Shown piece by piece: positions 51,701 to 58,657 of a DNA stretch of 64,000 nt (the stretch's first letter is position 1; every line of letters begins with the position of its first letter). Under the pieces are notes generated by a model. That model was not told where the DNA came from. It saw nothing but the letters and a program-made list of their open reading frames with translations, and searched no databases. Both the position numbers and the translations under genes were made by a program. The stretch comes from Butyrivibrio sp. (lineage in GTDB: Bacteria > Bacillota > Clostridia > Lachnospirales > Lachnospiraceae). The stretch is from NCBI GenBank assembly GCA_015056585.1, contig SVFZ01000106.1:1-64000 (forward strand). The letters run 5' to 3'.

Positions 51701-51767
51701 ATTTGATTCCATCCACGAAGGCGATATGGTAGAAGCATATGAAATGGTAGAAGTACCGAGGACGTAA
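48744..51767 (+). CDS. infB: Translation initiation factor IF-2
   Basis: IF-2 is the GTPase that brings initiator tRNA to the ribosome. 1007 residues. An IF2_N module at the start (KISDLAFELGCEGKELISFLQGKG) is followed by about 350 residues of low complexity: Lys/Ala/Glu-rich, then Gln/Ala/Pro-rich, then Gly/Asn/Arg/Asp-rich RGG-like repeats. A second IF2_N lies near 430-480 (SIKELAEKMRMQPSVIIKKLFMAG). The G domain has GHVDHGKT at 516-523, DTPGHEAF and NKID, then domains II-IV end in VYEERVTGHAEVRQIF. It is longer than usual because of the disordered region. Confidence 0.97.
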   Translation: MAKIKISDLAFELGCEGKELISFLQGKGIEAKRSNSSIEEEDAEVARKHFKAASKEESPKQAQEDKAAKAEKTPSEEPKAKEKTAEAKAKPADKAHAADKTPAADKAHTDKASSDKGAEAPKKKKKIIMVTNAGNSKMGGFGGQNGGGNNNNNQRRDNRDNSFRNNNNGQQGRKTFAQSQNVYHPIKPLTAPSQLESYNTPIKKTSPVAPKKEAAPAPVQEQAQVQTQAAPAQVQPQAPAQEQAPVQNARPAAPDNRTRDNRSENRQDNRPARPAGDRNDRNDRNNGFGRGGDRNGSFGKGDRNGQGGGFRKDSSAGGFAQRAGGEGKPDNRNGQGGKFAGRNDKFGGKFDNKGGARGGSFDAPSAKEGGSHRDEERRRMGQEKDKRNRKDLAYEQEEMMPRSKRVGRFIKPEVKKVEEPEEQIKVITIPEKVSIKELAEKMRMQPSVIIKKLFMAGQVSTVNTELTYEEAENIAMEYEILCEKEVPVDVIEELLKEEEDAPETLKKRPPVVCVMGHVDHGKTSLLDAIRKTSVTDREAGGITQRIGAYTVSVNDQKITFLDTPGHEAFTAMRMRGANSTDIAVLVVAADDGVMPQTIEAINHAKAAEVEIIVAVNKIDKPNANVDRVKQEMTEYGLVSTDWGGTTEFVPVSAKSGEGIEDLLETIILTADILELKANPDREARGLVLEARLDKGRGPVANVLVQKGTLHVGDFISAGASSGKVRAMVDDKGNKLKEALPSQPVEILGLSDVPNAGEVFLGHETDKQAKQYANTYLQQHKKDLIEETKAKMSIDQLYSKIEEGKLQELNIIIKADVQGSVEALKQSLLKLSNDEVVIKVIHGGVGAINESDVTLAAASNAIIIGFDVRPDATAKSMAEHEGVEIKLYKVIYQAIEEIEYAMKGMLAPVYEERVTGHAEVRQIFKASKVGNIAGAFVKDGVIKKECKVRITRDDEQIFEGDLASLKRFKDDVKEVKEGFECGLVFDGFDSIHEGDMVEAYEMVEVPRT

Positions 51768-51776
51768 AGTGAGATA

Positions 51777-51838
51777 GGAAATCTACGATTTCCGTGATCG
51801 AACTTTGTTCTGGCGAGCGCCAGCGAGAGCAGAACTTC
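51777..51838 (+). other. Structured infB-rbfA spacer related to elements A and B
   Basis: GGAAATC-TAC-GATTTCC (51777-51793) is a 7-bp hairpin that contains the CGATTTCCG word found in copies A and B. Next, GTTCTG (51807-51812) pairs with CAGAAC (51830-51835) around GCGAGCGCCAGCGAGAG, and an alternative CTGGC/GCCAG hairpin competes. The GAGAGC-GAACTTCC context recurs at 58386-58437 with a compensating base-pair change. Confidence 0.65.
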
Positions 51839-51856
51839 CTTATCAAAGGAGAAAAC

Positions 51857-52264
51857 ATGCGAAAGAACAGCAACAAAAATAAGAGAATCAACGGAGAGGT
51901 GATGAAGGTTGTTTCAGAAGCCATCCGTTACAGCAAAGATCCAAGAATCAGCCCTATGACTTCGGTTATGGATGTTGAAGTTGCTCCGGACCTTAAAACA
52001 TGCAAGGTTTGGGTAACTGTTATGGGTGATGATGAGGACAGAGCAAGAACAGCCGAAGGCTTAAAGAGTGCAGCAGGATATATACGCAGCACTCTTGCCA
52101 AAGAGCTGAATATGAGATATACTCCCGAGCTTCGCTTTATCATGGACGACTCTATTGAGTATGCTATCAATATGTCCAGGAAGATTGATGAAGTTACTGC
52201 CAAGGATAACGAGGCACGAGCTGCAAGAGGAGAGGATATCGAGGAAGAGGACGACACATTCTAA
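51857..52264 (+). CDS. rbfA: 30S ribosome-binding factor RbfA
   Basis: RbfA is a KH-like cold-shock factor for late 30S maturation. 135 residues: an N-terminal helix with RINGEVMKVVSEAIRYSKDPRISPMTSVMDVEVAPDLKTCKVWVTVMG, then LKSAAGYIRSTLAKELNMRYTPELRFIMDDSIEYAINMSRKID. A Glu/Asp-rich tail ends it. AAAGGAG fixes the ATG at 51857; a frame extended to 51794 would cross the hairpins. Its ribosome-binding site can pair with TCCTT just upstream (51837-51841), so initiation may be restrained. Confidence 0.94.
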   Translation: MRKNSNKNKRINGEVMKVVSEAIRYSKDPRISPMTSVMDVEVAPDLKTCKVWVTVMGDDEDRARTAEGLKSAAGYIRSTLAKELNMRYTPELRFIMDDSIEYAINMSRKIDEVTAKDNEARAARGEDIEEEDDTF

Positions 52265-52350
52265 TATCGGATAATATATTTTGGTTTTGAAAGTGTCAGA
52301 CTCATATAATGTAGATTTTATGTGATCAGGACAGTATAAAGGAAAATAAT

Positions 52351-53310
52351 ATGAAGATTGATGAATATTTGGCAGGCGTAAAAACAGTAGCGATTAGTGG
52401 ACATATACATCCCGATGGTGACTGCATTGGCTCTTGCATGGGTATGTATCTTTATATCACTAAGAACTATCCTGATATCAGAGTGGACGTGTTCCTTGAG
52501 GAGGTTCCGGAGGAACTGAAGTTTATCAAAAATGCAGATAAGATAAACACGGAGTACAGGACTGATGTTGATGTATATGATCTCTTTATCTGTCAGGATA
52601 CTGCAAAAGACAGATTGGGAGAAGCTGAGAAGCTTTTTGAGAATGCAAAAAAGACCATCAACATTGATCATCATGTGAGCAATTCAGGATGCGGAGACAT
52701 AAATTATGTTGTGCCGACAGCCAGTTCCGCCTGTGAACTTGTATTTGATGTTATAGACGAAGACAAGATTGATGTTGAAATTGCCAAAGCTCTGTACACC
52801 GGAATAGTAACAGATACAGGTGTGTTCAAATATAACAATACATCCCCAAAGACTCTTAATACTGTGGCAAAACTTATTGCTTTCGGTTTTGATTTTGGAA
52901 GTATTGTAGATCATGTTTTTTATGAAAAAACATATCTGCAGAACCAGATTCTTGGAAGAGCTCTTTTGGAGAGTATTCTTATGATGGATGGCAGGGTATG
53001 TGTTTCTGTAGTATCCAGACAGACAATGGATTTCTACGGATGCACCAGTAATGACCTTGATGGAATTGTCAACCAGCTTCTCTTAACTATTGGTGTTAAC
53101 TGCGCCATTTTTATGTATGAGAATGAACCTATGGAATACAAGGTCAGCCTTAGAAGTGATGGCACCGTTAACGTCTCCAAGATTGCTCAGATCTTTGGCG
53201 GAGGCGGACATGTGAGAGCTTCAGGATGTAATATAAACGGAACACAGCACGATGTTATCAACAGCGTTATGCAATATGTGCATCAGCAGCTTGAGGGCAC
53301 TGAAGGCTGA
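52351..53310 (+). CDS. nrnA: DHH-family phosphoesterase, NrnA-like oligoribonuclease/pAp phosphatase
   Basis: 319 residues: DHH domain with the metal sites GHIHPDGDCIGS (near 18-28), CQDTAKDRLG and IDHHVSN, then DTGVFKYNNTSP. The C-terminal DHHA1 domain ends with GGGGHVRASGC. NrnA degrades 2- to 5-mer RNAs and dephosphorylates 3'-phosphoadenosine 5'-phosphate; which dominates here is unknown. In Firmicutes it commonly lies between rbfA and truB, as here. A large palindromic terminator follows. Confidence 0.9.
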   Translation: MKIDEYLAGVKTVAISGHIHPDGDCIGSCMGMYLYITKNYPDIRVDVFLEEVPEELKFIKNADKINTEYRTDVDVYDLFICQDTAKDRLGEAEKLFENAKKTINIDHHVSNSGCGDINYVVPTASSACELVFDVIDEDKIDVEIAKALYTGIVTDTGVFKYNNTSPKTLNTVAKLIAFGFDFGSIVDHVFYEKTYLQNQILGRALLESILMMDGRVCVSVVSRQTMDFYGCTSNDLDGIVNQLLLTIGVNCAIFMYENEPMEYKVSLRSDGTVNVSKIAQIFGGGGHVRASGCNINGTQHDVINSVMQYVHQQLEGTEG

Positions 53311-53638
53311 TGGTTTAAGGACGATGTGATAAAAAAATACGGGTCCAAGGGATTGAAGTAATAATTCATATATGTTGCTCACTGCACTAAACACTTCGCT
53401 GAGCCCAAGGTCTCAGCTACGTAGTGCAGAAATCGCCCATATATGAATTATTACTCCAACCCCTGTACCCGTTTTTTTTATCTACATCTGGCTGTGAATA
53501 CATGCAGGAACTCATGTGTACATAAATCACTGCTGATTTCATATGCATATAGGTTTTTGCTGGTTTTGATTGATCTTGATAGGGTTAGGCCAGGTAGAAT
53601 AGGTAAGATAGATAGGCTAGTTAGGGCTAGGGAGAGGG
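53311..53638 (+). other. nrnA-truB intergenic region
   Basis: 328 bases. The first half is the giant palindrome. From about 53575 to 53638 a purine-rich tract with repeated TAGG, AGG and GGGAG words leads to the truB start, giving several ribosome-binding-like sequences. An open frame across 53443-53649 has no coding features and is not called. Confidence 0.6.
53339..53480 (+). terminator. Giant palindromic hairpin with U tract (nrnA-truB)
   Basis: ACGGGT (53339-53344) pairs with ACCCGT (53467-53472), which runs into eight T residues. Inside, 53350-53374 pairs with 53438-53461 (about 24 bp, few mismatches). Further in, CTGCACTA (53382-53389) pairs with TAGTGCAG (53422-53429) and GCTGAG (53398-53403) with CTCAGC (53412-53417). 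The size is far beyond a normal terminator and suggests a miniature mobile or structured repeat that supplies termination. Confidence 0.75.
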
Positions 53639-54604
53639 ATGGCGAATAAGTATAATGGACTAATAAATATATATAAGGAACCGGGATTTACATCAAATGA
53701 TGTGGTGGCTAAGTTGCGCGGAATTCTGAAGCAGAAGAAGATTGGCCACACCGGGACTTTGGATCCTGATGCTGTAGGAGTTTTGGTCGTCTGTCTTGGA
53801 ACAGGTACCAAGCTTGTTGAGATGCTTACAGACCATGATAAGGAGTATATAGCTCAGTGCAGACTTGGTGTAACTACTGATACTCAGGATATGTCGGGTA
53901 AAGTTTTAAATGAGTCTCCTGTAAATGTTACAAAGGCTGAGCTAAGGGAGGCGGTCGCAGCTTTTGTCGGCGATTATGATCAGATTCCACCGATGTTTTC
54001 AGCTATAAAACAAAATGGCAAAAAACTGTATGAACTTGCCAGAGAAGGCATAGAAGTCGAGAGAAAACCAAGACGCATACATATTGATGCCATTACAATT
54101 CTGGATGATGAAAAGCTTCTTAGTGACCATGTTTTTACCATGGAGATAAAATGTTCAAAGGGAACATATATAAGAACTCTCTGCAATGATATCGGAGAGA
54201 GACTTGGATGTGGAGCAGCCATGCAAAGCCTTGCAAGAACCAGAGTCGGAGCTTTTTCACTGGATAGTGCGATCACTCTTTCACAGGTGGAAGAGATGAG
54301 AAATGGTGGAACCCTGGACAGCGTGATAAAATCTCCCGAGTACATATTCAGAGACCTGGACGCCATACATGTAAAAGATAGCGCAAGAGCATTATTGGAA
54401 AACGGCAACAGCTTCAGGAAGGACAATGTTCTTAATGAGGATCCGGACGGTGTGAACGACAAGGAATTTGAAAAAGAAATGTTTACTGAAGGCAATATGG
54501 TCAGAGTTTATGCTGAGGATGAAACATTTTTCGGGATATACAAATATGACGCAAGGACAAGGCAGTTTAAGGTGGACAAGTTCTTTTTTGAAAAACAGGC
54601 TTAA
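53639..54604 (+). CDS. truB: tRNA pseudouridine(55) synthase TruB
   Basis: TruB makes pseudouridine 55 in the T loop of tRNAs. 321 residues: GLINIYKEPGFTSNDVVAKL, then the catalytic loop GHTGTLDPDAVGVL with nucleophile Asp42, RLGVTTDTQD, and FVGDYDQIPPMFSAIKQNGKKLYELAREG. The C-terminal PUA-like extension is longer than in E. coli. The ATG at 53639 follows GGGAGAGGG. ribF starts 3 bases after its stop. Confidence 0.96.
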   Translation: MANKYNGLINIYKEPGFTSNDVVAKLRGILKQKKIGHTGTLDPDAVGVLVVCLGTGTKLVEMLTDHDKEYIAQCRLGVTTDTQDMSGKVLNESPVNVTKAELREAVAAFVGDYDQIPPMFSAIKQNGKKLYELAREGIEVERKPRRIHIDAITILDDEKLLSDHVFTMEIKCSKGTYIRTLCNDIGERLGCGAAMQSLARTRVGAFSLDSAITLSQVEEMRNGGTLDSVIKSPEYIFRDLDAIHVKDSARALLENGNSFRKDNVLNEDPDGVNDKEFEKEMFTEGNMVRVYAEDETFFGIYKYDARTRQFKVDKFFFEKQA

Positions 54605-54607
54605 TTT

Positions 54608-55516
54608 ATGAAAATCATAACCAGACTTGATGAACTTAATATAGAAGACAAGACAGCTCTTGCCATGGGCAAGTTTGATGGCATTCATTTAGGACACAAG
54701 AAGCTTCTTAATATGATTTTGGATCAGAGACAAGATGGCCTTAAGGCAACAGTTTTTACTTTTGAACCATCACCTGAGGAATTCTTTGTGGGCCACACTG
54801 TAAGGCAGCTCTTTACCAGAGAAGAAAAAAGGCGCGCTTTTGAAAAAATGGGAGTTGATATACTTGTGGAATTTCCGCTTACTGCAGATACAGCCGCAAC
54901 TCCTCCGGAAGATTTTGTAAGGACTATCTTATCTGAGGATCTTAATGCCGGGTACATTGCAGCAGGAACAGACGTATCTTTTGGCGACAAGGGAAGGGGA
55001 GATCAGTATCTTTTGCGGAATATGAGTAAAGAGCTGGGCTTTGAACTCCATCTTATTGATAAAGTTATGTTGGATGGTCAGGAAGTAAGCTCCACCAGGG
55101 TAAGAAATGTCGTTGCTGACGGAGATATGCCTATGGCAAAAAGACTTCTTGGAGATGACTACAGTGTGAGCGGAATTGTTGAGCATGGAGCACACCTGGG
55201 AACAACAATAGGCGTCCCTACTGTAAATGTACTTCCGCCTGACAATAAGCTTTTACCGCCATTTGGAGTGTACAAGAGCACGGTGGTTATTGGTGACAGA
55301 TCCTTTGCGGGAATGACTAATATAGGCAGAAAACCTACCGTATCTGATTCGGGAAGAGTTGGGGTAGAGACGTACATCTATGATTTTAATGAGGATGTTT
55401 ACGGAAAGCTTATTGAAGTGAAATTGCTGAAATTCATGCGCCCTGAGATGAAATTTGACGGTGTGGAGCAGTTAAAGGCTCAGATACACACAGATATTGA
55501 AGAAGCGAGAAATTGA
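54608..55516 (+). CDS. ribF: Bifunctional riboflavin kinase / FAD synthetase RibF
   Basis: RibF converts riboflavin to FMN and then FAD. 302 residues: N-terminal FMN adenylyltransferase domain with the HIGH-like loop GKFDGIHLGHKKLL (21-34) and VSSTRVRN. The C-terminal kinase domain has HGAHLGTTIGVPTVNV, PPFGVYKSTVVIG and TNIGRKPTV. No FMN riboswitch precedes it, as expected for a housekeeping gene coupled to truB. The order truB-ribF-rpsO-pnp is conserved in many bacteria. Confidence 0.96.
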   Translation: MKIITRLDELNIEDKTALAMGKFDGIHLGHKKLLNMILDQRQDGLKATVFTFEPSPEEFFVGHTVRQLFTREEKRRAFEKMGVDILVEFPLTADTAATPPEDFVRTILSEDLNAGYIAAGTDVSFGDKGRGDQYLLRNMSKELGFELHLIDKVMLDGQEVSSTRVRNVVADGDMPMAKRLLGDDYSVSGIVEHGAHLGTTIGVPTVNVLPPDNKLLPPFGVYKSTVVIGDRSFAGMTNIGRKPTVSDSGRVGVETYIYDFNEDVYGKLIEVKLLKFMRPEMKFDGVEQLKAQIHTDIEEARN

Positions 55517-55518
55517 TT

Positions 55519-55547
55519 TTGACACCATGGATTAAATATGCTAATAT
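55519..55547 (+). promoter_or_regulatory. Promoter of rpsO
   Basis: A perfect TTGACA (55519-55524), a 17-bp spacer and TAATAT (55542-55547), beginning two bases after the ribF stop codon. The leader to the rpsO start is about 155 bases. Confidence 0.82.
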
Positions 55548-55553
55548 ATGTTA

Positions 55554-55711
55554 GTTGCTGAGTCTTTTCAGCAATATGATGTAACTACCTTTACTCAGAA
55601 CTATGGATACTCCAACCGGTTCTTGGTAATAGGCCGATTATCGTAATCGCCGGTTTATAACATTTATCCGGTGTTTACAGAACTACATTTTATCATTATA
55701 GGAGAAAGAGA
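55554..55711 (+). other. Structured rpsO leader, candidate S15 autoregulatory RNA
   Basis: The leader begins with hairpin TTGCTGA/TCAGCAA (about 55555-55574) and later has GGCCGATTATCG and CGCCGG stretches with several alternative pairings. S15 represses its own synthesis through leader structures in several phyla. Here the fold was not matched to a known class; the ribosome-binding site ATAGGAG (55698-55704) is close to the 3' end. Confidence 0.45.
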
Positions 55712-55978
55712 ATGATTACAAAAGAGAAGAAAACAGAAGTTATCAACAAGTTCGCAAGAAAAGCTGGCGATACAGGATCACCAGAGGTTCAGGTTGCAAT
55801 TCTTACAGAGAGAATTCAGGAGCTCAACGAGCACCTTCAGAAGAACCCTAAGGATCACCACTCAAGAAGAGGACTTCTTAAGATGGTTGGTCAGAGACGT
55901 AGCCTTCTTGGATACCTCAAGAAGAAGGACATTGAAGCTTATCGTAAGCTTATCGCTGATCTTGGTCTTAGAAAGTAA
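55712..55978 (+). CDS. rpsO: 30S ribosomal protein S15
   Basis: 88 residues, a complete helical S15: [42 protein letters not shown], then [25 protein letters not shown]. It binds the central domain of 16S rRNA early in assembly. It has its own promoter and leader, although ribF lies just upstream, and a terminator separates it from pnp. Confidence 0.98.
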   Translation: MITKEKKTEVINKFARKAGDTGSPEVQVAILTERIQELNEHLQKNPKDHHSRRGLLKMVGQRRSLLGYLKKKDIEAYRKLIADLGLRK

Positions 55979-55992
55979 TTCATTTCACAAAG

Positions 55993-56036
55993 AAAGCGGG
56001 ATGAGGCTGATGAGAATCGGCCTATTCCGCTTTTAT
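55993..56036 (+). terminator. Terminator after rpsO
   Basis: AAAGCGGGATGAGGC pairs with GCCTATTCCGCTTT (one bulge and wobbles), followed by TTATA. Readthrough into pnp is possible because the T run is short. Confidence 0.75.
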
Positions 56037-56225
56037 ACGTTTATGTGATATTAGGCTTCAAAGTTATAATAAAGGCTATATTTTGTGGCTTTTATTATGA
56101 CCTTGAACACTTAATATCATGTAAACATACAATCAACATTTTTAAATGCACACGCACCCGAAGTGTTTATTATCCATGATAATATGCAGAACAGGGACTG
56201 CGGATGAGCAGAAAAAGGAGAGAAA

Positions 56226-58316
56226 ATGGTAAAAACTTATTCAATGGAACTGGCTGGTCGTACACTTAAGGTAGAGATCGGTAAGGTTGGTAAACAGGCA
56301 AACGGATGTGCTTTCATGCAGTATGGAGATACTACAGTTCTTTGTACAGCCACAGCATCTGCAAAGCCAAGGGATGGAATTGACTTCTTCCCTCTTTCAG
56401 TAGAGTATAGTGAGAAATTCTATGCGGTAGGCAAATTCCCGGGTGGATACAATAAGAGAGAGGGCAAGCCTTCTGAGAATGCTATCCTCACAAGCCGTGT
56501 AATTGACCGTCCTATGCGTCCTCTTTTCCCAAAGGACTACCGTAATGATGTTACTATCGAGACTATGGTTATGGCAGTAGATCCTGAATGCCGTCCTGAG
56601 CTTGTAGCTATGCTCGGCGCTTCAGTTTCTGTTTCAATTTCCGATATTCCGTTCGATGGTCCATGTGCTATGACACAGATAGGTATGATCGATGGAGAGC
56701 TTATTGTTAACCCTACTCAGGAGCAGTGGAATACTGGAGATCTTAAGCTTACAGTTGCATCTGTAGGACAGAAGGTAATCATGATCGAGGCAGGTGCCAA
56801 CGAAATTCCTGAGGAGAAGATGAAGGAAGCTATCTACAAGGCTCATGATGTGAACCTTCAGATTATCGAATTCTTCAAGGGTATCGTAGCTGAGGTTGGT
56901 AAGCCAAAGCACGAGTACACAAGCTGCGCAGTTCCTGAAGAACTCTTTGCTGCTATCAAGGAAGTTGTTCCTCCTGAAGAGATGGAGAAGGCTGTATTTA
57001 CAGATGACAAGCAGACAAGAGAAGCTAATATCGCTGATATTACAGACAGACTTACAGAAAAATTTGCTGATAACGAAGAGTGGCTTGCTATTCTTGGTGA
57101 GGCAATTTATCAGTATGAGAAGAAGACAGTTCGTAAGATGATCCTCAAGGATCACAAGAGACCTGACGGACGTGAGATCAAGCAGATCAGACCTCTTTCT
57201 GCCGAAGTTGATCTTATTCCAAGAGTACACGGAAGTGCTATGTTTACTCGTGGACAGACTCAGATCTGCGACGTTGTAACACTTGCTCCTCTTTCAGAGG
57301 CTCAGAAGGTAGAAGGTCTTGACAGCTTTGCTGCAGATAAGAGATATGTACATCAATACAACTTCCCTGCTTATTCAGTAGGTGAGACCAAGGTTTCAAG
57401 AGGACCCGGACGTAGAGAGATCGGACACGGAGCTCTTGCTGAGAGAGCGCTTCTTCCTGTTCTTCCAAGCGCAGAAGAGTTCCCATATGCAATTCGTGCC
57501 GTATCAGAGACATTTGAGTCAAACGGATCCACATCAATGGCTTCAACTTGCGCATCATGCATGTCACTTATGGCTGCAGGTGTTCCTATTAAGAAAATGG
57601 TTGCCGGTATTTCCTGCGGTCTTGTAACAGGCGATACAGATGATGATTTCGTAGTTCTTACTGATATCCAGGGTCTTGAGGACTTCTTCGGAGACATGGA
57701 CTTCAAGGTAACAGGAACAAAAGACGGTATCACAGCAATCCAGATGGATATCAAGATCCATGGTCTTACAAAGCCTATCGTTGAGACAGCTATCGCACAG
57801 TGCCGTGAGGCAAGACTCTTCATCATGGATGAGTGCATGAGCAAGGCTATCGCAGAGCCTCGTAAGGAAGTATCCAAGTATGCACCTAAGATCGTATCTA
57901 TCCAGATCGATCCTGAGAAGATCGGTGATGTTGTTGGACAGAGAGGTAAGACTATCAACGAGATCATTGCAAGAACAGGCGTTAAGATCGATATTACAGA
58001 TGATGGAAAGGTATCAGTTTGCGGCGAGGATCAGGACAAGATCGCTGAGGCTGTAAACATGGTCAACATCATTGTTTCTGACTTCGAAAAAGGCCAGGTA
58101 TTCACAGGTAAGGTTGTAAGCATCAAAGAGTTTGGTGCATTTGTTGAGTTTGCGCCTGGCAAAGAGGGCATGGTTCACATCAGCAAGATCTCCAAAGAGA
58201 GAATCGATCATGTTGAAGATGTTCTTACTCTTGGCGATACAGTTAAGGTTGTTTGCCTTGGCAAGGACAAGATGGGCAGAATCAGCTTCTCAATGAAGGA
58301 TTGCGCTCAAAACTAA
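56226..58316 (+). CDS. pnp: Polyribonucleotide nucleotidyltransferase (PNPase)
   Basis: PNPase is a phosphorolytic 3'-5' exoribonuclease of mRNA decay. 696 residues: two RNase PH cores (the first with FFPLSVEYSEKFYAVGKFPGGYNKREGKPSENAILTSRVIDRPMRPLFP, the second with SNGSTSMASTCASCMSLMAAG and GDTDDDFVVLTDIQG), a helical linker, KH domain (IGDVVGQRGKTINEIIARTGVKIDI) and S1 domain (GKVVSIKEFGAFVEFAPGKEGMVHISKI). AAAAGGAG precedes the ATG. The usual acidic or low-complexity tail is absent. Confidence 0.97.
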   Translation: MVKTYSMELAGRTLKVEIGKVGKQANGCAFMQYGDTTVLCTATASAKPRDGIDFFPLSVEYSEKFYAVGKFPGGYNKREGKPSENAILTSRVIDRPMRPLFPKDYRNDVTIETMVMAVDPECRPELVAMLGASVSVSISDIPFDGPCAMTQIGMIDGELIVNPTQEQWNTGDLKLTVASVGQKVIMIEAGANEIPEEKMKEAIYKAHDVNLQIIEFFKGIVAEVGKPKHEYTSCAVPEELFAAIKEVVPPEEMEKAVFTDDKQTREANIADITDRLTEKFADNEEWLAILGEAIYQYEKKTVRKMILKDHKRPDGREIKQIRPLSAEVDLIPRVHGSAMFTRGQTQICDVVTLAPLSEAQKVEGLDSFAADKRYVHQYNFPAYSVGETKVSRGPGRREIGHGALAERALLPVLPSAEEFPYAIRAVSETFESNGSTSMASTCASCMSLMAAGVPIKKMVAGISCGLVTGDTDDDFVVLTDIQGLEDFFGDMDFKVTGTKDGITAIQMDIKIHGLTKPIVETAIAQCREARLFIMDECMSKAIAEPRKEVSKYAPKIVSIQIDPEKIGDVVGQRGKTINEIIARTGVKIDITDDGKVSVCGEDQDKIAEAVNMVNIIVSDFEKGQVFTGKVVSIKEFGAFVEFAPGKEGMVHISKISKERIDHVEDVLTLGDTVKVVCLGKDKMGRISFSMKDCAQN

Positions 58317-58322
58317 AGGCTG

Positions 58323-58506
58323 AACACTTAGCGAGGTGTTTTCGAGCTTAGTGTGAAGCTTGTTCCGGCTCACATGCTTGCATGTGAGAGCGGAACTTCC
58401 TTTCGAGAGCGGAACTTCCTTTCGAGAGCGGAACTTCCATGTGAGAGCATGAGCGAAGATAAAAGGGTTTATATTAACGGGGCCGGCATGTAGTCACATA
58501 CCGGCC
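58323..58506 (+). other. Structured region after pnp
   Basis: A weak hairpin, AACACTT/AGGTGTT (58323-58340), comes first. Then GTTCCG (58362-58367) with CGGAAC (58391-58396) encloses CTCACATGC-TT-GCATGTGAG, whose ATGCTTGCAT tip and two-base AG bulge on the 3' side recall H1 of elements A and B. GGCCGG/CCGGCC (58481-58506) is another hairpin without a T run. From 58507 to 58657 nothing else was seen beyond the prfC ribosome-binding site. Confidence 0.65.
58386..58448 (+). repeat. 19-bp tandem repeat after pnp
   Basis: Three 19-bp units of GAGAGCGGAACTTCCTTTC at 58386-58404, 58405-58423 and 58424-58442 (the last ends CATGT), followed by a partial GAGAGC. There are no variable spacers. The first unit contains the right arm of the hairpin at 58362-58396, so the extra copies give alternative right arms. 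Confidence 0.85.
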
Positions 58507-58657
58507 TCATGTTGGGTATGATGTATGGCATCAGTCATTACTCTGATACATATATTTTGCGAAATTGTAAGACAGAAAAATGGAAGTCTGAATATGCATG
58601 TACTGCATAATTAAGAATGACATTTTTCGTTCCATTTTTTAGCATAAGGATTATAAA

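Noticed and set aside
53443-53649. 68-residue open frame before truB
   Set aside because: It begins inside the right arm of the giant palindrome and has no ribosome-binding site or family features.
54520-54607. FMN riboswitch for ribF
   Set aside because: ribF starts 3 bases after truB, so there is no leader in which a riboswitch could lie.
58386-58448. Possible CRISPR array
   Set aside because: 19-bp units abut each other without unique spacers.
58481-58506. pnp terminator
   Set aside because: The stem is good but no T run follows, so intrinsic termination is doubtful.
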